A stretch of DNA of 64,000 nt. It comes from JAHFDS01 sp964593795. Lineage in GTDB: Bacteria > Myxococcota_A > Polyangia > JAHFDS01. The stretch is from NCBI GenBank assembly GCA_964593795.1, contig CAZQJC010000239.1, positions 4,495-68,494 of the forward strand, given 5' to 3'. The position numbers and the translations under genes were made by a program. How positions within the stretch are numbered: position 1 is the stretch's first letter; every line of letters starts with the position of its first letter. This document shows positions 1 to 7,791 of this stretch, one piece after another. The notes under the pieces are model-generated. The model did no database searches and was not told the origin of the DNA. It was given only the letters and a program-made list of their open reading frames with translations.

Positions 1-32
1 CCGAGGTCGTCCTCCAGTTCACCCGCCTCTGA
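1..32 (+). CDS. 3' end of a gene that begins before the window (partial)
   Basis: Only the last nine codons and a TGA stop (30-32) are present, reading EVVLQFTRL. Every visible codon ends in G or C, which fits the strong third-position GC bias of genes in this window. The competing open frame from base 1 has many A/T third positions and a Pro/Ser-only translation. No function can be assigned from nine residues. It lies 22 nt upstream of the 2H phosphoesterase gene in the same direction, so the two may be co-transcribed. Confidence 0.4.
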   Translation, partial: EVVLQFTRL

Positions 33-54
33 CCCGCCACCGCCACCTCCGAAC

Positions 55-744
55 GTGAACGTGGACGTGGACGTGGACGTGGACGTGGACGATCCGTCGA
101 TCTCTCCCTTCGACCACGTCTGGCGAACCTTCCGCGCCGCCCGCTCCACCCTCGGCCCCACGCCCGGCGCGCTCGAGGCCTGGCACCTCGGTCGCCGCCG
201 CTATGCCGTCTGGCTCGCGCCCGTCACCGCGCCCGGCCCGCTCGCTGGCCTGGCCGAGCTGCAGCGCGCCCTCAGGGCCGCGATCGTCCCGGTCGCCTAC
301 CCGCACGTGACGCTGTGGGTGGCGGGCTTTCCGGCCTCGTCCCCGCGGCTCGACGACGACGTCGCCGAGGCCGAGCTCGACGCCCAGCTCGACGCGGTCC
401 GTGCGTGGCGTGCCGCGGGCGGGCGCCTCCGGGTCACATTCGGATATGCGAATGCGTTCCTCTCGGCCGCCTTCGTCGAGGTGCACGACGCGCACGGCGA
501 CCTCGCCGCGGTGCGCGCCGCGCTCGCCGCGCCGGGTGGGCGCGAGCTCCGCTTCGCGCCGTACCTGCCGCACCTCACGGCGGGCCGGTTCCGAAAGCAG
601 CAGGGCACGGCCGAGCTCGTGCACGCGATCGAGCGCCTCCGCGCGCCGCCCGTGGCCCCTTCGGTCGAGCTCCCCGAGGTCGTCCTCGCCGAGCTCGACG
701 CGCCCGCGCCCGACGCGCCGCCCTCGATCCGCGCCCGGGTCTGA
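55..744 (+). CDS. 2H phosphoesterase / 2'-5' RNA ligase-like protein
   Basis: The 229-residue product carries two HxT motifs, YPHVTLWVAG (near residue 82) and LPHLTAGRF (near residue 175). These are the paired catalytic histidines of the 2H phosphoesterase superfamily, which acts on cyclic phosphates or 2'-5' linkages. The fold and length fit a single 2H domain with a short Pro-rich tail; the substrate cannot be told. The N-terminus is unusual: five tandem GTGGAC units (61-90) encode alternating Val-Asp and offer several in-frame GTG starts with no Shine-Dalgarno. The true start is therefore uncertain. bpt follows 27 nt downstream in the same direction. Confidence 0.7.
   Translation: MNVDVDVDVDVDDPSISPFDHVWRTFRAARSTLGPTPGALEAWHLGRRRYAVWLAPVTAPGPLAGLAELQRALRAAIVPVAYPHVTLWVAGFPASSPRLDDDVAEAELDAQLDAVRAWRAAGGRLRVTFGYANAFLSAAFVEVHDAHGDLAAVRAALAAPGGRELRFAPYLPHLTAGRFRKQQGTAELVHAIERLRAPPVAPSVELPEVVLAELDAPAPDAPPSIRARV
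61..90 (+). repeat. (GTGGAC)5 hexanucleotide repeat at a gene start
   Basis: Five perfect tandem GTGGAC units, preceded by the related GTGAAC at 55-60. The unit is a multiple of three, so gain or loss of copies keeps the frame but changes the number of candidate GTG start codons and the length of the Val-Asp tract. Confidence 0.9.
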
Positions 745-759
745 GCGCTCGCCCGGCGC

Positions 760-765
760 TATGAT
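760..765 (+). promoter_or_regulatory. -10 hexamer of bpt (leaderless)
   Basis: TATGAT is followed by exactly 6 nt and then the GTG start at 772, placing the expected transcription start on the G of the start codon. No Shine-Dalgarno precedes the GTG and no clear -35 was seen. Confidence 0.6.
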
Positions 766-771
766 CATCAG

Positions 772-1506
772 GTGTCGCGCCCGCCGCTCCTGCCGGGACA
801 GCCGCCCGAGCTCGTCGTCCTCGACGAGCCCGAGGACTGCTCGTACCTGCCGGGGCGCACCGCCCGGCGGCCGCTGCGCCTGCCCGTGCGCGCGCTCGCG
901 CCCGAGGAGCTCGATCAGCGGCTCGCCGCCGGCGATCGTCGCACGGGCCCGTTCCTCTACACGCAGCGCTGCCCGGCCTGCCACGCGTGCATCCCGCTGC
1001 GCGTCGACGCGCCCGCGTTCACGCCCAATCGCACGCAGCGCCGCGTCGCGCGCGCGACCCGCGCGGATCTGACGGTCGAGGTCGGACCCCGCGAGCTCGA
1101 CGAGGAGCGCCTCGCCCTCTTCGACCGTCACGAGCGCGAGCGCGGGCTGCGCAAGGGCGAGGGCGACGCCGACGCCGACGGCTACGCGCGCGCCTTCCTC
1201 GAGTCCTGCGCCGACGGCTTCGAGGTTCGCTACCGGCGCGGCGCGCGCCTGGCCGCCGTCGCGCTCGTGGACCGCGGCGCCACGGCGCTCTCGGCGGTCT
1301 ACACCTACTGGGACCCGTCGCTGGCCGCGCTGTCGCCAGGCGTGTTCTCGATCCTCACGCAGCTCGAGCTCTGCCGCCGCCTCGGCCTGCGCTGGCTCTA
1401 CCTCGGCCTCTGGATCGCCGAGAACCGCTCCATGCGCTACAAGGTCGCGTACCTGCCGCACGAGCGCCTCGAGGGCGGCGCCTGGCGCCGCTACGAGCGC
1501 GAGTGA
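772..1506 (+). CDS. bpt: Bpt, leucyl-tRNA--protein transferase
   Basis: The 244-residue protein belongs to the ATE/Bpt family, which adds leucine from charged tRNA to N-terminal Asp or Glu of target proteins so that ClpS/ClpAP can degrade them (bacterial N-end rule). The N-terminal half carries Cys67, Cys70 and Cys73 in RCPACHACIPLR, the Cys-rich signature of this family. The C-terminal half has the conserved YLGLWI and MRYK segments. Length is normal. The GTG start is set by the TATGAT hexamer exactly 6 nt upstream. It follows the 2H phosphoesterase gene and converges with the Cys-rich lipoprotein gene 4 bp downstream. Confidence 0.93.
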   Translation: MSRPPLLPGQPPELVVLDEPEDCSYLPGRTARRPLRLPVRALAPEELDQRLAAGDRRTGPFLYTQRCPACHACIPLRVDAPAFTPNRTQRRVARATRADLTVEVGPRELDEERLALFDRHERERGLRKGEGDADADGYARAFLESCADGFEVRYRRGARLAAVALVDRGATALSAVYTYWDPSLAALSPGVFSILTQLELCRRLGLRWLYLGLWIAENRSMRYKVAYLPHERLEGGAWRRYERE

Positions 1507-1510
1507 GCGC

Positions 1511-2665
1511 TCAGATGCACGCGCCGTAGGCGCCGCCGCCCGTCAGCATGCGGCACGTGCGGCCGCCGGGGCAGCTCGGGTTGCCCGGGTCGCACACCTG
1601 CAGGCAGGTCGAGCCGCCGCCGTTGACGCTCACGCACAGGTTCCCGGGCCGGCAGTCGGTGCTCGAGGTGCAGGCGGCGTTCGTCGCGAGCGTACCCGCC
1701 TGCAGGCACATGTTGCCCGCGGAGCCGCCGAGCCAGTAGCAGCCCTGGCCCGCGGCGCAGCCGCCGGTGGCGGGCGGGAGCGGCGAGCAGCCGCTCGGCG
1801 CGCCCGAGCACACCTTGAGGCCGCTCCGCTGGCCGCTCTGGTAGAGGATGTCGTAGAGGCACCCGCCGAGGCCCGGGCAGTCCGCGTCGGTGCGGCAGTA
1901 CTTGTGGCACTTGTCGTCGGTCAGGCAGATGTTGCCCGAGCCGCAGGTGTCGCCGTTGATGGTGACGGTGCACGCGGCGCCCGGGCCGGCGCCGCCGCCG
2001 CACGCGCAGCGCGTCGGGTTCGCGACGTCGCCGATGGTGCACTTCTGGTCGGCAGAGCAGCCCTGGTTCGTGATCTCGTTGCAGGGGCCCGCGCTCGGCA
2101 GGCACATCGCACCCATCGCGCCGCCCGTGCCCGCCGTGCCGCTCGCGCCGCCGGCGCTCGCGCCCGCGGAGCCGCCGGCGCTCCCCGCCGTGCCCGCCGC
2201 ACCAGCGCCACCGGCCGCGCCGCCGCCCGACGACCCTCCGCCCGCGGCTCCCGCGCCGCCCGTGGCGCCTCCGGTGCCCGCGCGGCCCGCGCTGCCCGCA
2301 GCGCTGCCGGCGGCGCCGCCCGCGCTGCCGCTCGAGCCGGTGCCAGCCGACCCCGCCATGCTGCCCGCGCCCGCGCCCCCGCGCCCCGCGGCGCCGGTCG
2401 TTCCCGCGCCGCCCCCCGCGCCGCCGCTCGCGCTGTCCGCGCGCCCGCCCGCGCCGGCACCGGGCGCCACGCACGCGTGGACCATCGCGTCGCACACGCG
2501 GTCGCCCTTGCAGTCCGCGTCCTTGGTGCAGCCCTCGCCGTCGCCCATGCCGGCGGGGTTGGCGCAGGCCGCGAGGGTCATCGCCAGGAGCGCCGGGAGA
2601 AGGTCGAGCCTCGGCGAGCAGGGAAGGTCGAGCCCAGGCGAACGAGACAGGTGGTCGAGCCTCAT
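1511..2665 (-). CDS. Cys-rich lipoprotein with Gly/Ala linker
   Basis: A 384-residue secreted lipoprotein. The N-terminus has a signal peptide ending in the lipobox LAAC. A short Cys-rich segment (CTKDADCKGDRVCD) follows, then about 110 residues of Gly/Ala/Ser-rich linker, then a long Cys-rich domain with repeated CxxxxDC-type spacings. This layout is common among myxobacterial surface proteins of unknown function. The ATG at 2665 is preferred over an upstream start because it directly precedes the signal peptide. The N-terminal coding region has three copies of GGTCGAGCC (about 2607-2661), giving a repetitive signal-peptide lead. No ligand or enzyme activity can be inferred. Confidence 0.75.
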   Translation of the reverse strand: MRLDHLSRSPGLDLPCSPRLDLLPALLAMTLAACANPAGMGDGEGCTKDADCKGDRVCDAMVHACVAPGAGAGGRADSASGGAGGGAGTTGAAGRGGAGAGSMAGSAGTGSSGSAGGAAGSAAGSAGRAGTGGATGGAGAAGGGSSGGGAAGGAGAAGTAGSAGGSAGASAGGASGTAGTGGAMGAMCLPSAGPCNEITNQGCSADQKCTIGDVANPTRCACGGGAGPGAACTVTINGDTCGSGNICLTDDKCHKYCRTDADCPGLGGCLYDILYQSGQRSGLKVCSGAPSGCSPLPPATGGCAAGQGCYWLGGSAGNMCLQAGTLATNAACTSSTDCRPGNLCVSVNGGGSTCLQVCDPGNPSCPGGRTCRMLTGGGAYGACI

Positions 2666-2768
2666 GGTCCCGGGGATTTGCAGCGCATGTGCCACCGGGA
2701 ACGCGCCGAACCCCCGGAAACCACGCGACCCCCCGGGGCGGGCGCCCTCGGGTCGGGAACGGCCGACC

Positions 2769-3680
2769 CTAGCGCGAGCGCAGGGGGTGCCTGAGGTCTG
2801 GCGTCCCCTCCTCGACCAGCGTCAGCAGGCCCACGTCGGGCCGCGCGAAGGCGCGTACGGGCAGGTCGACCGCGCCGACGCCGCGCGAGACCCAGAGCCA
2901 TCGTGCCCCGAGGTCATAGAGCCCGGCGGGGTGCCGGCTCGAGACCGGCCCCGGCAGCCACAGCGGCCGCCCGAACGGCGCGATCTGCCCGCCGTGCGTG
3001 TGCCCGCACACGAGCAGGCGCGCGTCGCTCTCGGCGAGCGAGAGGAGGCCCTCGGGCGCGTGGCAGGCCGCGATGCGGACGGCGGCGCCGGCCGACGCGG
3101 CGAGGGCAGGGCGCGCATCGGGATCGGCCGACCACGGATCGTCGAGGCCGAGGATGGCCACGTGCGCGTGCGGCGGCGGCAGGTGCACCGCGTCGTTGAC
3201 CAGCACGCGCGCTCCGGCGCGCGCCAGCGCCGCCTCGATGCGGTCGTGGTGCGTCCACAGGTCGTGGTTGCCGAGGAGCGCGATCTTCGTGCGCGCCTCG
3301 AGCGCGCCGACCAGCGCCTCGAGCTCGCCGAGCCAGCGGGGGGCTGCGTCGAGGTACACGTAGTCGCCGCCGAGGACCACGACGTCCGGCGCGGCCGCCG
3401 AGATCGCCGCGAACGCCGCGCGCACGAGCTCGATCGGCGTCGTCGGCCCGAGGTGCAGGTCCGAGATGAAGCCGAGCCGCAGCGAGGGCCCCCGCGGCAG
3501 CATCGGCAACGCATGCGTCACGACGGATATATCGAGCGCCCCCGGCACGCGCGCCCACAGCCGCGCCGGCCAGTCGCCCGCGTAGACCACGCGCGCGACG
3601 CGCTCGATCGCGGCTCGGATGGGGCCGTAGCTGACGCCGCGGCCGACGGGGCTCTTCCTGGAATCTCGTGTCCGGGACAC
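2769..3680 (-). CDS. Calcineurin-like metallophosphoesterase
   Basis: The 303-residue protein has the metal-binding motifs of the calcineurin-like phosphoesterase superfamily in order: SDLH (D74, H76), GGDY (104-107), GNHD (137-140), a lone His (H207) and GHTHGG (226-231). The order and length are like YkuE-type enzymes, which hydrolyse phosphomonoesters or diesters; the substrate is unknown. There is no clear signal peptide. The GTG start at 3680 is 6 nt after the stop of a possible 21-codon ORF on the same strand. The true start could lie further in, since about 60 residues precede the first motif. Confidence 0.85.
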   Translation of the reverse strand: MSRTRDSRKSPVGRGVSYGPIRAAIERVARVVYAGDWPARLWARVPGALDISVVTHALPMLPRGPSLRLGFISDLHLGPTTPIELVRAAFAAISAAAPDVVVLGGDYVYLDAAPRWLGELEALVGALEARTKIALLGNHDLWTHHDRIEAALARAGARVLVNDAVHLPPPHAHVAILGLDDPWSADPDARPALAASAGAAVRIAACHAPEGLLSLAESDARLLVCGHTHGGQIAPFGRPLWLPGPVSSRHPAGLYDLGARWLWVSRGVGAVDLPVRAFARPDVGLLTLVEEGTPDLRHPLRSR

Positions 3681-3686
3681 GCCTGG

Positions 3687-3752
3687 CTACCGCAGCACGC
3701 GCACGTGGCAGACGTGGCTCCATCCACCGCTCGGCGCCGGATCGAGGACCAC
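3687..3752 (-). CDS. possible 21-aa leaderless leader ORF upstream of the phosphoesterase
   Basis: A TACAAT hexamer on the minus strand (3765-3760) is followed by 7 nt and a GTG at 3752, the same spacing as the other leaderless starts here. The frame runs 21 codons to TAG and ends in WSHVCHVRVLR. Eighteen of the 21 codons end in G or C. The stop lies 6 nt before the phosphoesterase start, so translation could be coupled. It could instead be the surviving tail of a gene disrupted by the repeat just upstream, or chance. Confidence 0.3.
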   Translation of the reverse strand: MVLDPAPSGGWSHVCHVRVLR

Positions 3753-3759
3753 CACCTCG

Positions 3760-3765
3760 ATTGTA
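3760..3765 (-). promoter_or_regulatory. -10-like TACAAT upstream of the phosphoesterase
   Basis: TACAAT read on the minus strand, located just beyond the end of the dispersed repeat copy. It could drive the 21-codon ORF and the phosphoesterase. No -35 is evident. Confidence 0.4.
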
Positions 3766-3771
3766 CGCGGG

Positions 3772-3935
3772 GAGGCGAGGGCAGCGAACCGCAAGGGCGT
3801 AGCGAGCAGCGCGAGCGAAGACGCAGGGAGGGGGGCCCAGTTGGGCTTCGCCCAACTGGGGGAGGGGCAGTCGTGCGTGCCGCCGAAGGCGGCCGAACAA
3901 GGCAGCTTGGTGGCCGCCTTCCGAGGCGTCCACAC
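3772..3935 (-). repeat. dispersed 3'-flank repeat, copy A
   Basis: This fills most of the 260-bp gap between two minus-strand genes. It contains the family core TGCGTCTTCGCTCGC (3825-3811 on the minus strand) followed by GCTACGCCCTTGCGG. It also holds a perfect hairpin with 9-bp arms and a 3-nt loop (3838-3858) and a second hairpin with 6-bp arms (3879-3893). In minus orientation it lies directly 3' of the 3941-4285 gene. The other copies are near 50.6, 56.1 and 63.7 kb. Confidence 0.8.
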
Positions 3936-3940
3936 GTAAA

Positions 3941-4285
3941 TCAGCTCCGGAAGGCGCCGATCGCGACCAGCACGCAGCCGAGGCAGGTCACGAGGAAGCC
4001 TGCCGCGCCGAGCCAGAACCAGGGCATCACGCTCCGCCGATCGCGCGCCTCGAGGCGCGGGTGGAGCTTGAGCGGCGCGACCCACCAGCGCGGCGGGAGC
4101 GGCCCCCGCGGACGCAGGCGCCGGTAGAGCGCCAGGTGATAGAGGACGCCGGTCGGCACGCCGAGCAACATGCCCGCGACGACCATGATCGCGCCGCCGA
4201 TGAGCACCGTGTCGCCGGGCACGAGCCGCACGAACGCCACGGTCGCGAGCGCGCCGACGACGAGGACGAAGAAGCCGATCTCCAC
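3941..4285 (-). CDS. small membrane protein of unknown function
   Basis: A 114-residue protein with three predicted membrane helices: about residues 4-23, 26-48 and 90-111. A basic, Pro-rich stretch (RRLRPRGPLPPRW) lies between helices 2 and 3. No family is recognised. It starts with GTG 12 nt after the stop of the ferritin-like gene on the same strand, which suggests an operon. Its 3' side is occupied by copy A of the dispersed repeat. Confidence 0.6.
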   Translation of the reverse strand: MEIGFFVLVVGALATVAFVRLVPGDTVLIGGAIMVVAGMLLGVPTGVLYHLALYRRLRPRGPLPPRWWVAPLKLHPRLEARDRRSVMPWFWLGAAGFLVTCLGCVLVAIGAFRS

Positions 4286-4297
4286 CGCGTCAGGTTC

Positions 4298-5188
4298 TCA
4301 GGCGGCCTCGGCCTCGGTCTCGTCCTTGGCCGGAAGCGGCCTCGTCACGAGCGGATCGGCCAGGTACGTGTCCGTGAGGCGCCGCGGCTTGGGCCAGATG
4401 GGCAGCAGGCGCACCGGCAGCGTCAAGAGGCGCACGAGGCCCTCGAGCGCCTTGCCGCCGTACGCCTCGGCCACGAGCGCGGCGCGCGCACCGGCGCCGA
4501 GCTCCGCGAGCGGCCGGTCGAGCAGGCCAATGCGGCGCATGCGCAGCTCCGCACAGCGGTTCGTGTGCGCGAGGAACGCCGGCAGGTGCTGCAGCACCTC
4601 GTGGTCCGCGGGCAGGCGCGTCTGCATGAAGCGCGCGAGCCTTGTGACCGCCCACATCGACACGAGCGACAGGCCGAGGAGGCGCCGGCGCAGCCAGGGC
4701 TTGCCCTCGATCGCCTTTCTCGTCTGCGCCTCACCGAAGGCGACGTGGCGCTCCTCCTGCTTGACCGCGCGCCTCATGATGTCGACCGACGGCTGGTGAT
4801 CGAGCGTGTCGATGAGCGCGTAGAACGCCATCAGGACGAAGCCCTCGCCGGCGGCCATCTCGAGCGCGACGTGCTCGGCCCACGAGCCGCCCATCATGCC
4901 GGTGGAGAGGAAGCGCACGAGCCCGTGCGCGGGCCGCGGCGCGAGGCCCAGCATGGCCATGATGCGCAGGAAGTTGTCGACGTGCTGCAGCTCCTCGACG
5001 CTCTGGCGCGCGAGGAAGCGCGCCGCCTCGAGGTCCGGCGCGCCGTAGAGCCAGTGCCCCACCTGGATGCCGGTGATCTCTCCGTAGAGGAACTGGTTCA
5101 TCGCCCACTCCAGGAACGCGCGGTCGCGCTCGGGGCGCAGGCGGGCCCCGCCGAAGTCGAACGTCATTTCTTCGCGGGAAAGGAGCAT
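4298..5188 (-). CDS. ferritin-like diiron protein
   Basis: The 296-residue protein is all-helical with two ExxH metal-ligand motifs, SVEELQH (63-69) and QEERH (144-148), and further acidic residues (E37, E110) at plausible spacing. This fits a carboxylate-bridged diiron site in a four-helix ferritin-like bundle, so an oxidase or oxygenase role is possible. The substrate is unknown. The ATG at 5188 was chosen over a longer reading because GTGGAGGG, a good Shine-Dalgarno, lies about 6 nt upstream. A small membrane protein gene follows 12 nt downstream, and a divergent membrane protein gene begins 130 bp away. Confidence 0.7.
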   Translation of the reverse strand: MLLSREEMTFDFGGARLRPERDRAFLEWAMNQFLYGEITGIQVGHWLYGAPDLEAARFLARQSVEELQHVDNFLRIMAMLGLAPRPAHGLVRFLSTGMMGGSWAEHVALEMAAGEGFVLMAFYALIDTLDHQPSVDIMRRAVKQEERHVAFGEAQTRKAIEGKPWLRRRLLGLSLVSMWAVTRLARFMQTRLPADHEVLQHLPAFLAHTNRCAELRMRRIGLLDRPLAELGAGARAALVAEAYGGKALEGLVRLLTLPVRLLPIWPKPRRLTDTYLADPLVTRPLPAKDETEAEAA

Positions 5189-5284
5189 GTGGACCCTCCA
5201 CCCACAGCGTAGCCGATTCGCGGGAGGGCGACACCGTGGTGCGGATCCCTCTTTTCGCTGGGCTCGACGGACGCGCGCGTTCGC

Positions 5285-5290
5285 TATACT
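5285..5290 (+). promoter_or_regulatory. -10 hexamer TATACT
   Basis: TATACT lies 28 nt upstream of the ATG at 5319, implying a leader of about 22 nt. A weak -35 candidate, TCGACG, sits about 15 bp further upstream. Confidence 0.45.
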
Positions 5291-5318
5291 CGAGTTGCGC
5301 ACACGCGCTGGTGAGTCG

Positions 5319-6047
5319 ATGAGCCGTCCGCAGCGTTCCCTGGACCTCGCGCCTCCTCCGTCCCGGCTGAGCGGGCGGGTCCGGCCCCTCATGTGGGCGC
5401 ACTACGCGCTCACGCGAGACCGCCGCATGCGCCGCATGTGGAAGCGCCGCGTCGACGCGATCGAGCAGGCCGAGGCGGTCGAGGACGCGCCGACCGAGCG
5501 CGAGAAGCGCCTGCTCGCGCACGGCGCCGTGTGGCGTCACGTGCGGCGCACCGGCAAGCGCGGCGTGCGCTTCGGGCTCGTGCTGTCCGCCATCTGGATG
5601 GCGTGGCTGCTGCCCACGTACATGTTCGGCCACGGCTTCGGCCTGTGGGCGCTCGCGTTCCTGCTCCCGGTCCCGATCGCGATGCGCCTCGGCCGTCGAA
5701 TGTGGGAGTCGGCCGCGCTCGAGGGCATGCGCCACTTCGGCGAGACGCCGACGCCGTCGGAGCGCGCCGCCACGCTCGTGCGCTCCGCGATGGGCAGCTT
5801 CGGCGCCGGCTTCTCGTTCGCCTTCCACCTCGTGTTCTTGCAGGGCCTCTTGACCTGGTTCATGACGCCCGCGCCGACGCTCGGTATCGAGGTCGGGCTC
5901 GACCTCATGGCGGGCCTGACCGCCGGGATGCTCTGCGGCGGCGCGTCGATGATGCTCGCGCCCTCGGTGGCGCCGCAGGTCAAGTCGTCGCAGCTCCCCT
6001 ACCTGCGCCTCGAGGCGCAGGCCGAGCGCCTGCTGCCCGAGGGGTAG
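5319..6047 (+). CDS. four-helix membrane protein of unknown function
   Basis: A 242-residue protein with a basic cytoplasmic N-terminal third (RDRRMRRMWKRR) and about four membrane helices: roughly residues 83-103, 106-124, 158-180 and 190-212. It is rich in Met and Gly in the last helix pair. No catalytic motif or family is recognised. The ATG at 5319 follows a TATACT hexamer and gives a sensible N-terminus; the frame is open upstream, but that part has poor codon bias. It is divergent from the ferritin-like gene and converges with the amidohydrolase. Confidence 0.65.
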   Translation: MSRPQRSLDLAPPPSRLSGRVRPLMWAHYALTRDRRMRRMWKRRVDAIEQAEAVEDAPTEREKRLLAHGAVWRHVRRTGKRGVRFGLVLSAIWMAWLLPTYMFGHGFGLWALAFLLPVPIAMRLGRRMWESAALEGMRHFGETPTPSERAATLVRSAMGSFGAGFSFAFHLVFLQGLLTWFMTPAPTLGIEVGLDLMAGLTAGMLCGGASMMLAPSVAPQVKSSQLPYLRLEAQAERLLPEG

Positions 6048-6053
6048 CCCGCG

Positions 6054-7748
6054 TCAGCCCCTTGGGAGCCGGCCGTACCGCAGCTCCCCGCCGATGAGCG
6101 TGGCGCGCACTCGGGCGGTCGCAAGGCTCCCCACGGACAGCGGCCCGTCGAGCACCACCAGGTCTGCGCGCTTGCCCACCTCGAGCGTGCCGCAGCGATC
6201 CAGGCAGCCGAGCACCCGGGCGGCGGTGCGCGTGTACATGGTGAGCGCCTCGTCGAGCGCGATGCGTTGATCGGGCTCGTGGACGCGCCCCGCGCGCGTC
6301 AGGCGCGTCACGGCCGTGCGCACGCCGTCGAGGGGATCGAAGCCCGCGCCGGGGTGATCGGAGCTCCCCGCGACGGTGACGCCCGCGTCGAGGAGCCAAC
6401 GCAAGGGTTTGGTCCGCAGCCCCACGATGGACGGCGCGTCGCCGATGGCCGGGATGCTGAGGAAGTGCGGCTGCGCGATCACGGCGGCGCCGCTGTCCGC
6501 GATCCGCGCGACGAGCGTGGGATCGAGGAACATGGCGTGCTCGAGGCGCGGCATTCCCGCGTGAGCGAGGTCGGCCCCGGCCTCGCGGAAGGCGTCGAGG
6601 GCGACGTCGACGGCCGCGTTGCCCGCAGCGTGGATCGCGATCGCGAAGCCGCGCGAGGTCGCGGCCCGCACGATCTCGTCGGCCTGGCCGCGCGCGCAGA
6701 GCGTGATGCCGGTGCGGATCTGCGCGCCGAGGCGCGGGCTCACCGACATCGCGGCGCGCAGCGGGTCGAGCGAGCCTCGCGCGAGCGAGCGGCCGATCGC
6801 CCGCATCACGGTTCCTGCCATCTGTAGCCAGCCGAGGCACATCGCGCACGATTGCCCGCCGTCGAACACCAGCTTGAGCGGCCCCACGCTGAGAGGGCCG
6901 TCCTCGTCGCCGGTGGCGCGCCCGTCGAGCGCGTCGAAGGGCAGCTCGAGGAATCCGCCGGTCGACACGGGCATCAGCACGGTGGGCAAGACGAGGCGCC
7001 CGCGGTGCGCCGCCTCACGGTAGAGGGCGGCGAGGTCCCCCGGCACCGCTGCGTCCACGACGCGCGTGATGCCGACGGCCACGAGCGCGCGCTGGTGCTC
7101 GACGAGCCGGTCGAGGAAGCCCTCGCCGTCGCGCGCCACGACGCTCGCGCGTGCCAGGGACTCGACGCGGCTCATGCCGCGCTCGATGAGCAGGCCATCG
7201 GGGGCGCCGCCGCGGCCGCGCGAGATGGCTCCGCCGGCCGGATCGGGCGTGTGCGCGCCGATGCCCGCGAGCTCGAGCGCGCGACTGTTGGCCAGCACCC
7301 GGTGGCAGGTGTAGTGGAGCGCCATGAGGGGGCGATCGGGCACCGCGGCGTCGAGCTCGGCCAAGGTCGGCGGACGCCGCTCCGAGAGCAGCGACTCATC
7401 CCAGCCGCGCGCCACGAGCCAGCGTTCGTCGTCCAGCGTGGCTGCGGCCCGTGCGAGCGCGCCTTGCAAGCTCGCGACGTCGGTGACGGTGGGCGGCGCG
7501 AGCTGCACGAGCCCTCCGTAGAGCACGGAGAGGGCAGGGTGCTGGTGCGTGTCGATGAACCCCGGCAGCACCGTCGCGCCGCCGAGGTCATGGCGCTCCG
7601 CGTCGGGACCCGCGAGCTCGAGCACGCGGGCGCGCGTCCCCACCGCGACGATCCGCCCGTCCGCGAGGGCGATCGCCTCGGCGCGCTGGTCCCGCTCGTC
7701 GAGGCAGCGCACGTCGGCCCCGAGGAGGATGCAGGTCCGCGCGGTCAT
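6054..7748 (-). CDS. YtcJ-type amidohydrolase
   Basis: The 564-residue protein fits the amidohydrolase-3 (YtcJ-like) family of metal-dependent hydrolases of exocyclic C-N bonds. The N-terminal beta-sandwich region is followed by the metal-binding GFIDTHQHPA motif. Further in come a His in AIHAAGNAAVD, MPRLEHAMFLD, and SSDHPGAGFDPL near the C-terminus. These supply the usual barrel ligands. The substrate is unknown. The ATG at 7748 was chosen because TACCGT sits exactly 6 nt upstream, giving a leaderless transcript, although GGAG also lies just before the ATG. The 51-aa Cys/His protein gene ends 43 bp upstream. Confidence 0.82.
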   Translation of the reverse strand: MTARTCILLGADVRCLDERDQRAEAIALADGRIVAVGTRARVLELAGPDAERHDLGGATVLPGFIDTHQHPALSVLYGGLVQLAPPTVTDVASLQGALARAAATLDDERWLVARGWDESLLSERRPPTLAELDAAVPDRPLMALHYTCHRVLANSRALELAGIGAHTPDPAGGAISRGRGGAPDGLLIERGMSRVESLARASVVARDGEGFLDRLVEHQRALVAVGITRVVDAAVPGDLAALYREAAHRGRLVLPTVLMPVSTGGFLELPFDALDGRATGDEDGPLSVGPLKLVFDGGQSCAMCLGWLQMAGTVMRAIGRSLARGSLDPLRAAMSVSPRLGAQIRTGITLCARGQADEIVRAATSRGFAIAIHAAGNAAVDVALDAFREAGADLAHAGMPRLEHAMFLDPTLVARIADSGAAVIAQPHFLSIPAIGDAPSIVGLRTKPLRWLLDAGVTVAGSSDHPGAGFDPLDGVRTAVTRLTRAGRVHEPDQRIALDEALTMYTRTAARVLGCLDRCGTLEVGKRADLVVLDGPLSVGSLATARVRATLIGGELRYGRLPRG

Positions 7749-7754
7749 CGCTCC

Positions 7755-7760
7755 ACGGTA
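7755..7760 (-). promoter_or_regulatory. -10 hexamer of the amidohydrolase (leaderless)
   Basis: TACCGT on the minus strand is followed by 6 nt and the ATG at 7748, so the predicted transcription start is the A of ATG. Confidence 0.45.
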
Positions 7761-7791
7761 CCGCGCGGGCCGGCGGCCGGCCGGGCGGCGT

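Noticed and set aside
2080..2460. Antisense Pro/Ala-rich frame opposite the Cys-rich lipoprotein
   Set aside because: It is the shadow of the Gly/Ala linker; no start signal or domain.
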